Source: Spirochaetales bacterium
Lineage (GTDB): Bacteria > Spirochaetota > Spirochaetia > DTKZ01
Length of the DNA stretch: 12,155 bases
NCBI GenBank assembly: GCA_031280945.1
Contig: JAITGB010000087.1
Coordinates: forward strand, 1 to 12,155
Direction: 5' to 3'
Part shown: positions 1 to 5,377 of the stretch, piece by piece
Position numbering within the stretch: position 1 is the first letter of the stretch
Layout of the letters: every line of letters begins with the position of its first letter
Program-made: the position numbers and the translations under genes
Notes under the pieces: model-generated
Database searches by the model: none
Seen by the model: the letters and a program-made list of their open reading frames with translations, nothing else
Told to the model about the DNA's origin: nothing

Positions 1-75
1 AAAAGCCTCCGCGCAGGCCTCACCTATTCCCGACGTGGCTCCCGTAACAAGAACAGTTTTCCCCTTTACGTTCAT
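1..75 (-). CDS. Short-chain dehydrogenase/reductase (SDR), N-terminal fragment cut by the window edge
   Basis: Reading the minus strand from the ATG at 75 gives 25 uninterrupted codons beginning MNVKGKTVLVTGATSGIGEA. This is the first beta strand and the TGxxxGIG dinucleotide-binding loop of a classical SDR, with the glycine motif at residues 12-18. The start is supported by a purine-rich ribosome site, AAGGGAG, just upstream (about 80-86, minus). The rest of the gene lies outside the window, so the catalytic Ser-Tyr-Lys and the substrate class cannot be judged. It is divergent from a second SDR at 577, and the two may share regulation. A plausible promoter lies at 114-142. The SDR identity is secure from the motif; the function is unknown. 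Confidence 0.85.
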   Translation of the reverse strand, partial: MNVKGKTVLVTGATSGIGEACAEAF

Positions 76-113
76 ACACTCTCCCTTCAGAATATCATAT
101 ATAGTCAAGCCGG

Positions 114-142
114 AGTATACCGGAAAAAGCCGCGCCGGACAA
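114..142 (-). promoter_or_regulatory. Candidate sigma-70-type promoter of the minus-strand SDR
   Basis: On the minus strand, TTGTCC (142-137) and TATACT (119-114) are separated by 17 bases. They match the consensus at 4 and 5 of 6 positions. Transcription would start near 107, giving a leader of about 30 bases before the ATG at 75. The -10 overlaps a GTATAC palindrome (115-120); the same hexamer lies in the candidate operator of the divergent gene at 536-541. Confidence 0.5.
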
Positions 143-200
143 TACAGCAAGAATTTTTTGGAAGGAAGCTCGGAGGTTCTTCAGGAAGCCCCACGGGATT

Positions 201-212
201 GGGGGGGGGGGG
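201..212. repeat. G12 homopolymer between divergent SDR genes
   Basis: Twelve consecutive G on the plus strand (C12 on the minus strand). Homopolymers of this length are prone to slipped-strand length change. On the minus strand a perfect TTGACA (226-221) lies 8 bases upstream of the C-run, so the run sits where a promoter spacer would be. The bases after the run (AATCCC) are a poor -10, so I do not call a promoter here. Poly-G tracts affecting transcription are known upstream of tpr genes in Treponema pallidum. Whether this one acts is unknown. Confidence 0.9.
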
Positions 213-232
213 CAAAGCACTGTCAACAACTC

Positions 233-480
233 AAGAATTTGGGCGCATTTTTTCGGTCAGACCCGAAAAAACCCCCAGCCCGAAAAACGCGGATTTTATC
301 TATCACGCAAAATCAGGCTAAGTGCATCATACCAGCACTACATGGCTGTGGCCCTAACCCGCGTTTTTGAGGGGGGCTATCCGCTCCCGTTGTCCGCTTC
401 TATCCAGGCTGCATGGACGAGCAGCAAGTCCGAAGGACTTGCGACCAACCCCTTGCGCAGCATCCACCCTATTCTGTGCA
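233..480 (+). repeat. Copy A of a composite intergenic repeat: conserved boxes separated by hairpins
   Basis: This fills most of the gene-free stretch between the divergent SDRs. In order it holds box 1 AAGAATTTGGGCGCA (233-247), a hairpin with arms TTTTTTCGG/CCGAAAAAA (248-271), a wide inverted repeat (283-368), box 2 GGCTATCCGCTCC (375-387), five bases, box 3 TCCGCTTCTATCC (393-405), a perfect hairpin GCAAGTCC/GGACTTGC with loop GAA (424-442), box 4 CCCTTGCGC (450-458) and TGTGCA (475-480). The same boxes in the same order occur on the minus strand at 6666-6815, and box 1 again at 8603-8617. No coding signature is visible. I cannot name the family. Confidence 0.7.
283..368. repeat. Wide inverted repeat with nested small stems
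   Basis: AAAAACGCGG at 283-292 is the exact reverse complement of CCGCGTTTTT at 359-368, closing a 66-base interior. Inside are shorter complementary arms: ATTTT/AAAAT (293-297 with 309-313) and AGTGC/GCACT (around 321-338). The drawn structure is a closing stem with internal arms. It lacks the TTC loop and anticodon arrangement of a tRNA. GCGGATTTT followed by GCAAAATC here resembles a diverged version of the perfect hairpin at 6718-6742. It could be an RNA, a relic of a small mobile element, or part of the composite repeat. Confidence 0.5.
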
Positions 481-488
481 AATTTTGA

Positions 489-518
489 TTGACAGATTCT
501 AAAAATAGGGTTTATTCT
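489..518 (+). promoter_or_regulatory. Candidate sigma-70-type promoter of the SDR at 577
   Basis: A perfect TTGACA (489-494) is followed after 18 bases by TATTCT (513-518, 4 of 6 matches to TATAAT). Transcription would begin near 525, about 52 bases before the ATG at 577. The 528-552 inverted repeat lies directly downstream, a usual place for a repressor to block this promoter. Confidence 0.55.
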
Positions 519-527
519 GTAAAGACA

Positions 528-552
528 CCATACAAGTATACAAAGTGTATGG
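528..552. promoter_or_regulatory. Candidate operator: inverted repeat around a GTATAC core
   Basis: CCATACA (528-534) and TGTATGG (546-552) are exact reverse complements 11 bases apart, with the palindrome GTATAC (536-541) between them. It lies just downstream of the predicted transcription start and upstream of the ribosome site. GntR-family regulators of sugar-acid genes often bind GTATAC-cored palindromes, so a repressor of that type is a reasonable guess. No regulator gene is present in the window. Confidence 0.45.
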
Positions 553-576
553 AATTTTTTGGCCAAGGAGCTTGGT

Positions 577-1377
577 ATGGCGGCATCGCCGGAAAGCGGG
601 AAGAAGGTTGCTATTATAACAGGCGGGAGCCGGGGCATTGGGTACGGAATCGCGGAGTGCCTGGGCGCGGACGGCTACGCCCTCGCGGTGCTGGACATTA
701 ACTCCTTAAGCGATTACGCGGAGAATTTCGCCTCTCTGGAGAAGGCCGGGGTGGATTTTCTGTATGCGCAGGGCAGTATCACGGAAAAAAATGACCGCGA
801 AAGTTTTTTGGCCAAGGTTCTTGAGCGCTACGGAAGAGTCGATGTCCTCGTGAACAACGCCGGCGTAGCGCCGAAGGTTCGCCTTGACCTTTTGGACATG
901 ACCGAAGAGAGTTTCGATTACGTCGTGGGGACGAATCTCAAAGGCACGATGTTTATGACGCAGCTTGTCGTGAAGCAGATGCTGGGGCAGGAGCTTCGGG
1001 GCGGAGCGCAGGGCGGGAAGCGCGGCGTTGTCATCAATATAACGTCAAGTTCGGTAAATGTCTCTTCGCCCAACAGAGCGGAATACTGCATGTCGAAGGC
1101 GGGCCTTGCGATTCTTACACAGGTGTACGCGGACCGTCTCGCGGCGGACAGGATTTTTGTGTACGAAATCAGGCCCGGCGTTATCGACACGGATATGACC
1201 AGGGTTGTCCACGAAAAATACAGCAAGCTGATTGAGGCCGGGACTTTCCCGATAGCGCGCTGGGGCGAGCCCCGGGACATTGGACTTGCGGTGAGCGCTT
1301 TCTGTAATGACAAGTTTCTCTATACTACGGGAAACTATATCGACGTGGACGGAGGATTTCATATCAAGAGGCTGTAG
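577..1377 (+). CDS. NAD(P)-dependent short-chain dehydrogenase/reductase, FabG-like
   Basis: A 266-residue classical SDR. It has TGGSRGIG at 15-22, Asp40 at the end of the second beta strand (usually favouring NAD over NADP), NNAG at 93-96, Asn120, a Ser157/Ser158 pair, Tyr170-x3-Lys174, the PGVIDTDM segment at 200-207, and a C-terminal DVDGGF. All catalytic residues are intact. I chose the ATG at 577 because AAGGAG (565-570) sits six bases before it; a TTG at 559 would place that site inside the gene. It resembles proteins annotated as 3-ketoacyl-ACP reductase that sit in sugar-acid catabolic clusters, so here it more likely oxidises or reduces a sugar or sugar acid. It lies upstream of the TRAP operon on the same strand, separated by hairpins, and divergent from another SDR. 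The exact substrate is unknown. Confidence 0.88.
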   Translation: MAASPESGKKVAIITGGSRGIGYGIAECLGADGYALAVLDINSLSDYAENFASLEKAGVDFLYAQGSITEKNDRESFLAKVLERYGRVDVLVNNAGVAPKVRLDLLDMTEESFDYVVGTNLKGTMFMTQLVVKQMLGQELRGGAQGGKRGVVINITSSSVNVSSPNRAEYCMSKAGLAILTQVYADRLAADRIFVYEIRPGVIDTDMTRVVHEKYSKLIEAGTFPIARWGEPRDIGLAVSAFCNDKFLYTTGNYIDVDGGFHIKRL

Positions 1378-1378
1378 G

Positions 1379-1449
1379 AGGGGGGAGGCCCCCCTGAGCC
1401 GGAGCCATTGGTCTCCGGCTACCCCCCATGCGGGGGCGCTGCCCCCGCA
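1379..1449. repeat. Cluster of three GC-rich hairpins after the SDR gene
   Basis: AGGGGGG/CCCCCCT (1379-1395, loop AGG), AGCCGGAG/CTCCGGCT (1397-1420, 8-base loop) and TGCGGGGGC/GCCCCCGCA (1429-1449, loop GCT) are consecutive perfect stems. They start two bases after the SDR stop codon. None is followed by a T run, so they are not textbook intrinsic terminators. They could still stop or slow RNA polymerase, stabilise the mRNA end, or be REP-like repeats. They separate the SDR from the TRAP operon. Confidence 0.65.
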
Positions 1450-1476
1450 ACGCCCCCGCCGGCCCGCCTATAATTG

Positions 1477-1506
1477 TTGACAGAGGGGTTTGCGGGCGGC
1501 TGTAGT
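1477..1506 (+). promoter_or_regulatory. Candidate promoter of the TRAP transporter operon
   Basis: A perfect TTGACA (1477-1482) is followed after 18 bases by TGTAGT (1501-1506, 4 of 6 matches). The expected start near 1513 leaves a leader of about 48 bases to the ATG at 1561. It lies after the hairpin cluster, which supports separate transcription of the operon. The -10 is weak. Confidence 0.45.
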
Positions 1507-1560
1507 TTTTGTGCGCGTTTTTTTGTTTAATGATATGTGTTTGAAAAAAATGGAGGTTCT

Positions 1561-2556
1561 ATGAAGAAGTTTATGTGCGTGTGTTTGTGTTTGTGTGTGG
1601 CCGGAGGTTTTGTTTTTGCCGGAGGAGGAAGTGAGTCTTCCGGCGGACAAAAAAAGTTTCTTTTGAAGGCGGGGACTGTTCTTACGGAAAATGACCCCAC
1701 CTACAAAGGAATAGTTGTGTTCGCGGAAAATGTGATGCGGCGGACAAACGGCGCGGTTGAGGTACAGGTTTTTGCCAGCGCTACCCTGGGCAAGGACGAG
1801 GACATCGTCGAACAGGCGAAACTGGGAACCAATGTGTGCGTTTTAACCGAAGCGGGACGGCTTTCGGCCTACATACCCCAGTTTGGGATTTTCGCCGCGC
1901 CCTACCTTATTACGAGCAGGGACGAGATAGACAAGGTTCTGAACACCTCGGCCTACAAAGAAATGGCCGACCAGTTTGGAAAGTTCGGCCTGAAAATCCT
2001 GTCCTACAACTACTTTCAGGGCGAGAGGCATCTCTTTACAAAAACTCCCGTGGCAAAACCCGCTGATTTGAAGGGTGTGCGCCTGCGCAGCATGGGAAGC
2101 CCCGTTGCCCTGAAAAGCCTTGAAGCCATGGGCGCGAATCCCGTTGTTCTGCCCTGGTCTGAATCCTATCAGGCTTTGCAGCAGAATGTTGTGGACGGAG
2201 TTGAAGTACACAACTCTGCGGCCGTCGGCATTAAAATCAACGAGGTAACAAAGTACATGAGCAAGACAGGGCATTTTTACCTGATGTCGGGCCTTGTAGC
2301 CTCCGACCAGTGGTACAAGTCCCTGCCGCCGGAGTTTGCCAAAATCGTGAGCGAAGAATGCTACAACGGCGGCGCCGCCGCGACAAAAGGCGTTTTTGAC
2401 AACGATGTAAACTTTGAGAAACAGCTTGTCGCGGGAGGCATTCAGATTGTCAACTGCGACGTAAAGGCTTTTCAGCAGGCCACGGCAAAGGTGTACGATG
2501 AGCTGGGCTACGGCGAGCTGAAGCGCAAAATCGACGCGGAGATTGGAAGAAAATAA
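1561..2556 (+). CDS. dctP: TRAP transporter solute-binding protein (DctP family)
   Basis: A 331-residue periplasmic receptor that captures an organic or sugar acid and hands it to the DctQM membrane subunits. Residues 1-20 form a type I signal peptide with likely cleavage after FVFA20. The family signature runs from KGVRLRSMGSP (171-181) through VVLPWSESYQALQQNVVDG (195-213) to EVHN (215-218). Arg176 is in the position of the arginine that binds the substrate carboxylate in DctP/SiaP proteins. Length is normal for the family. The ATG at 1561 follows GGAGG (1552-1556); a GTG at 1537 would put charged residues ahead of the signal peptide and swallow the ribosome site. The signal peptide is unusual: residues 6-12 are CVCLCLC, encoded by a TG-rich stretch. 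First gene of the operon, 29 bases before dctQ. YiaO of E. coli is the functional analogue suggested by the neighbourhood. Confidence 0.93.
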   Translation: MKKFMCVCLCLCVAGGFVFAGGGSESSGGQKKFLLKAGTVLTENDPTYKGIVVFAENVMRRTNGAVEVQVFASATLGKDEDIVEQAKLGTNVCVLTEAGRLSAYIPQFGIFAAPYLITSRDEIDKVLNTSAYKEMADQFGKFGLKILSYNYFQGERHLFTKTPVAKPADLKGVRLRSMGSPVALKSLEAMGANPVVLPWSESYQALQQNVVDGVEVHNSAAVGIKINEVTKYMSKTGHFYLMSGLVASDQWYKSLPPEFAKIVSEECYNGGAAATKGVFDNDVNFEKQLVAGGIQIVNCDVKAFQQATAKVYDELGYGELKRKIDAEIGRK

Positions 2557-2585
2557 CACGCCCTGGGGCGGCAAAGGAAGAGACT

Positions 2586-3041
2586 ATGATTGGAACAAAG
2601 ATTGAAGAGTTTTTTGTTGTTGTATCGCTGGCGGCTCTTATCATTCTTGTTTTCCTTGCCGCCCTTCTTAGGTGGTTTGGCATTGCGGTGGCATGGTATC
2701 TTGATGTTGCCCAGATGCTCTTTGCCTGGATAACCTTTATCGGGGCTGACCTTGCCCTGCGCAAGAGTAAGCATATAGGCGTGGATATTCTTGTAACGAA
2801 GCTGCCGGAGGGGGTTCAGAAGGCCCTTGCCTTTGTGTGCTACCTCCTTATGCTTCTTTTTCTTGCGATTGTTGTTTTTCACGGCGCAAAGCTGTGTGTA
2901 ACAAATTACGAAAGAAAATTTGATACCGTACAGGTGAGTTATTCTTTTGTTACGGCTGCAGCTCCCGTGGGATGCAGTCTGATGTTTATTACTGTTATAC
3001 GTCATATTGCCGGTTTTTTTACGGCAAAATCTCCTACATAA
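2586..3041 (+). CDS. dctQ: TRAP transporter small membrane subunit (DctQ family)
   Basis: A 151-residue inner-membrane protein with four hydrophobic segments at about 8-28, 39-56, 80-99 and 119-146. The family signature W-x-T-F-I-G-A-D-L-A-L-R-K with HIGVD (residues 48-67) is clear, as is the late APVG segment (126-129). It pairs with DctM to form the sodium-driven TRAP channel. AAAGGAAG (2573-2580) precedes the ATG at good spacing. It ends 12 bases before dctM. The match of order (P, Q, M) and lengths to other TRAP operons is complete. Confidence 0.92.
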   Translation: MIGTKIEEFFVVVSLAALIILVFLAALLRWFGIAVAWYLDVAQMLFAWITFIGADLALRKSKHIGVDILVTKLPEGVQKALAFVCYLLMLLFLAIVVFHGAKLCVTNYERKFDTVQVSYSFVTAAAPVGCSLMFITVIRHIAGFFTAKSPT

Positions 3042-3053
3042 AGGCGGGAAAAA

Positions 3054-4334
3054 ATGGGCATTGTAGCGCTGGTTTTTTTTGTTTTGCTTGCGGGCGGCCT
3101 TCCTCTTGCCTTTACCATTGGATTGTGCAGCCTGCCGTATTTTATTGTAAATGATATTCCTTTGGCTGTGGCTGTCCAGCGTATGATAAGCTCTACGCAG
3201 TCGTTTGCTCTTTTGGCTGTGCCTTTCTTTGTTTTTGCGGGAAACTTAATGAACGAGACGGGAATAACGCCCCGGATGATTAAGTTTGCCAATGTCCTTA
3301 CGGGACATTGGCGCGGCGGCCTTGCCCAGGTAAGCCTTGCCCTGAGCGCTCTTATGGGCGGGGTTTCGGGTTCCGCTGTCGCGGATGCGGCAATGGAGTG
3401 CCGTGTTCTGGGGCCAAGCATGATGGAGAAGGGGTATTCCAAAGGTTTTGTCGCCGCAATCCTCGGTATGGGCGGGCTTATTACAGCTACGATTCCTCCG
3501 AGCCTGGGCCTCATTCTCTACGGGGTAACCGGCGAGGTGTCCATAGGGCGGCTTTTTATTGCCGGCATTGTTCCGGGTGTTCTTCTTATGGCGGCCATGA
3601 TGCTCACGACCATGTTCATCGCCGGAAAACGCGGGTACAGGCGGGAACGCGAGAAGCATCCTTCCTTTATGGAAGTTCTCTACGGAATCAAGGAGAATTT
3701 TTGGGCCCTTATTTTTCCGGTTCTTTTGATTTTGGGTATACGGGTGGGCATTTTTACGGCTTCGGAGGCGGGGGCCTTTGCCGTTGTATACGCTTTTCTT
3801 GTCGGCGCTTTTATTTACCGCGAACTGAGCATGAAAAAGCTCTGGGAGGTTCTGCGGCAGACGGCGGCGGACATAGGCGTTATTATGCTCATCATCGTGT
3901 GTTCTTCGGCTTTCGGCTATGTTGTTGTTACGGCGCGGCTTCCGCAGTATTTGTCCCAGTTTATTGTTGGTATTTCGGATAACCGCTATGTGATTATGTT
4001 TTCGATTTTGGGTTTTCTCTTTATTATCGGGATGTTTATGGAGGCCACGGCAAATGTTTTGATTCTCGTGCCGATTTTTCTTCCGCTAACACGCGGCGCG
4101 GGTTTTGACGATGTTCACTTTGGCCTTTTGTTTATGCTGATAAACACCATGGGCGGCATGACGCCTCCTGTGGGGGTTACGATGTACACTGCCTGTTCCC
4201 TTTTGGATTGCCGGACGGATATATATACAAAAGAGGCTGTTCCCTATATTATTACAGTTCTTACTGTTGTTATTGTACTTGTGATTTTTCCAGAGATTGT
4301 TTTGTATCTTCCCAATATGCTGTTTAACACCTAA
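3054..4334 (+). CDS. dctM: TRAP transporter large membrane subunit (DctM family)
   Basis: A 426-residue polytopic inner-membrane protein, the transport subunit of the TRAP system, driving uptake with a sodium or proton gradient. Family landmarks are GGVSGSAVADAA (102-113), IPPSLGLILYG (147-157), SEAGAFAVVYA (237-247), the MFMEATANVLILVPIFLP stretch (327-344) and MTPPVGV (369-375). The two proline-rich hairpins (IPPS, TPPVG) lie at the usual positions in the two halves of the protein. Length is typical. The ribosome site, AAGGCGGG, is weak (3041-3048) and overlaps the dctQ stop codon, so translation is probably coupled. It is followed 18 bases later by the reductase gene. Nothing looks broken. 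Confidence 0.93.
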   Translation: MGIVALVFFVLLAGGLPLAFTIGLCSLPYFIVNDIPLAVAVQRMISSTQSFALLAVPFFVFAGNLMNETGITPRMIKFANVLTGHWRGGLAQVSLALSALMGGVSGSAVADAAMECRVLGPSMMEKGYSKGFVAAILGMGGLITATIPPSLGLILYGVTGEVSIGRLFIAGIVPGVLLMAAMMLTTMFIAGKRGYRREREKHPSFMEVLYGIKENFWALIFPVLLILGIRVGIFTASEAGAFAVVYAFLVGAFIYRELSMKKLWEVLRQTAADIGVIMLIIVCSSAFGYVVVTARLPQYLSQFIVGISDNRYVIMFSILGFLFIIGMFMEATANVLILVPIFLPLTRGAGFDDVHFGLLFMLINTMGGMTPPVGVTMYTACSLLDCRTDIYTKEAVPYIITVLTVVIVLVIFPEIVLYLPNMLFNT

Positions 4335-4352
4335 AGACAAGGGGTAGGGAGT

Positions 4353-5360
4353 TTGAGGGTTCTTTTTGAGGAAATGAAGAATGAATTCCGCCGCGTTTTT
4401 ATAAAGGCGGGAATGGGAGAAGCAAAGGCGGAAATATGCGCCCGTGTTCACGCGGAGTCCAGCAGGGACGGCATTTCTTCGCACGGGGCAAACCGCGTGG
4501 CGCGTTTTGTGGATTATGTAAAAAAGGGCTGGGTTGATGTTGCCGCCGAGCCTTCGCGGGAGACGGCCTACGGCGCTCTTGAAGTCTATAACGGGAATTT
4601 GGGGCCGGGTATTCTGAACGCTATCTATTGTACGGACAGGGGCATTGCCCTTGCAGAAGAGTACGGCATCGGCCTTGTGGGTATTCGTAATACAACGCAC
4701 TGGATGCGGGGCGGAACCTATGGGTATTACGCGGCCTGTAGGGGCTACGTGGCCCTGGCCTGGACAAACGCGGAGTCCGTTATGCCGCCCTGGGGCGGGA
4801 CTGACTGTAAGCTGGGCAATAATCCTTTTGTTCTGGCGGCTCCGGTTGCGGGGGGCGAGCCCATTATTATAGATATGGCCATGTCCCAGTACGCTTACGG
4901 TAAACTTCAGGTAACGCGCCTTGCGGGGGAGAAGCTGCCTTTTCCCGGCGGTTTTGACAAAAACGGCGTTCTCACCGATGAGCCGGGGCTTATAGAAGAA
5001 AGTATGCGTATTCTGCCCATGGGATACTGGAAGGGGGCTTCCTTCGCGTTTATGCTGGACATTCTCGGAGCGGTTTTGTCCGGCGGTATTACTGCCTCTG
5101 ATATTGACAAGGCGGGGAAGGGAAGCTGCGGCGGGGCCTCGCAGGTTTTTATTGTTATCAAGCCTGATTATTGCAGCAGCGCCCAGTACGCGGCTGAGGT
5201 TATAAAAAAAGCAAAAGAGCATATCAAGAGTTCGCCGCTTGCGGCGGGGTTTCGGCTAGTCCAGTATCCGGGGGAGGGCCGCGCCCTCGCGCGGGAGGAA
5301 AGCGACAAGCTGGGTGTTTTGGTCGATGATACTGTGTGGGCTGAAATAAAGAATTTGTAA
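4353..5360 (+). CDS. dlgD: 2,3-diketo-L-gulonate reductase-like enzyme (Ldh2/DlgD family)
   Basis: 335 residues, close to the length of E. coli YiaK/DlgD, which reduces 2,3-diketo-L-gulonate to 3-keto-L-gulonate with NADH. The family is the malate/L-lactate/ureidoglycolate dehydrogenase type, not a Rossmann-fold enzyme. Visible signatures are SRDGISSHGANR (37-48) with the likely catalytic His44, NTTHWMRGG (113-121), WTNAESVMPPWGG (137-149), LGNNPF (154-159) and LPMGYWKG (221-228). These match the DlgD branch better than lactate or malate enzymes, as far as I recall those sequences. The start is TTG at 4353: it reproduces the usual N-terminus of the family and follows AAGGGG (4339-4344) by eight bases, while the next ATG (4374) would remove conserved residues. 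Its place after a TRAP transporter parallels the E. coli yia locus. The true substrate could be another 2-oxo sugar acid. Confidence 0.88.
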   Translation: MRVLFEEMKNEFRRVFIKAGMGEAKAEICARVHAESSRDGISSHGANRVARFVDYVKKGWVDVAAEPSRETAYGALEVYNGNLGPGILNAIYCTDRGIALAEEYGIGLVGIRNTTHWMRGGTYGYYAACRGYVALAWTNAESVMPPWGGTDCKLGNNPFVLAAPVAGGEPIIIDMAMSQYAYGKLQVTRLAGEKLPFPGGFDKNGVLTDEPGLIEESMRILPMGYWKGASFAFMLDILGAVLSGGITASDIDKAGKGSCGGASQVFIVIKPDYCSSAQYAAEVIKKAKEHIKSSPLAAGFRLVQYPGEGRALAREESDKLGVLVDDTVWAEIKNL

Positions 5361-5377
5361 ACAAGGGAGACATAAAA

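Noticed and set aside
283..368. tRNA-like cloverleaf
   Set aside because: Closing stem is too long, there is no T-loop motif or anticodon arm, and the arm sizes do not fit.
35..370. 111-residue plus-strand open frame
   Set aside because: It overlaps the real SDR start on the minus strand, runs through the G12 tract and repeat copy A, and has no ribosome site or family resemblance.
233..480. Integron attC site or CRISPR array
   Set aside because: No AAC/GTT core pairs at the ends and no integrase gene; the boxes are not regularly spaced direct repeats.
559..576. TTG start six codons upstream of the SDR ATG
   Set aside because: The strong AAGGAG at 565-570 lies inside it and serves the ATG at 577.
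1379..1449. Intrinsic terminator for the SDR gene
   Set aside because: Stable stems are present but no T run follows any of them, so kept only as a hairpin cluster.
1469..1474. Perfect TATAAT
   Set aside because: The 17 bases before it and the -35 region are C-rich with no TTGACA-like hexamer; the TTGACA at 1477 lies after it.
1537..1560. GTG start eight codons upstream of the DctP ATG
   Set aside because: It would bury the GGAGG site and place acidic residues before the signal peptide.
3308..3982. 224-residue frame inside dctM
   Set aside because: Gly/Arg/His-rich shadow of a gene with clear DctM motifs in another frame.
4086..5222. 378-residue minus-strand frame
   Set aside because: Antisense to dctM and dlgD, basic composition, no recognisable motif; a shadow of GC-rich coding sequence.
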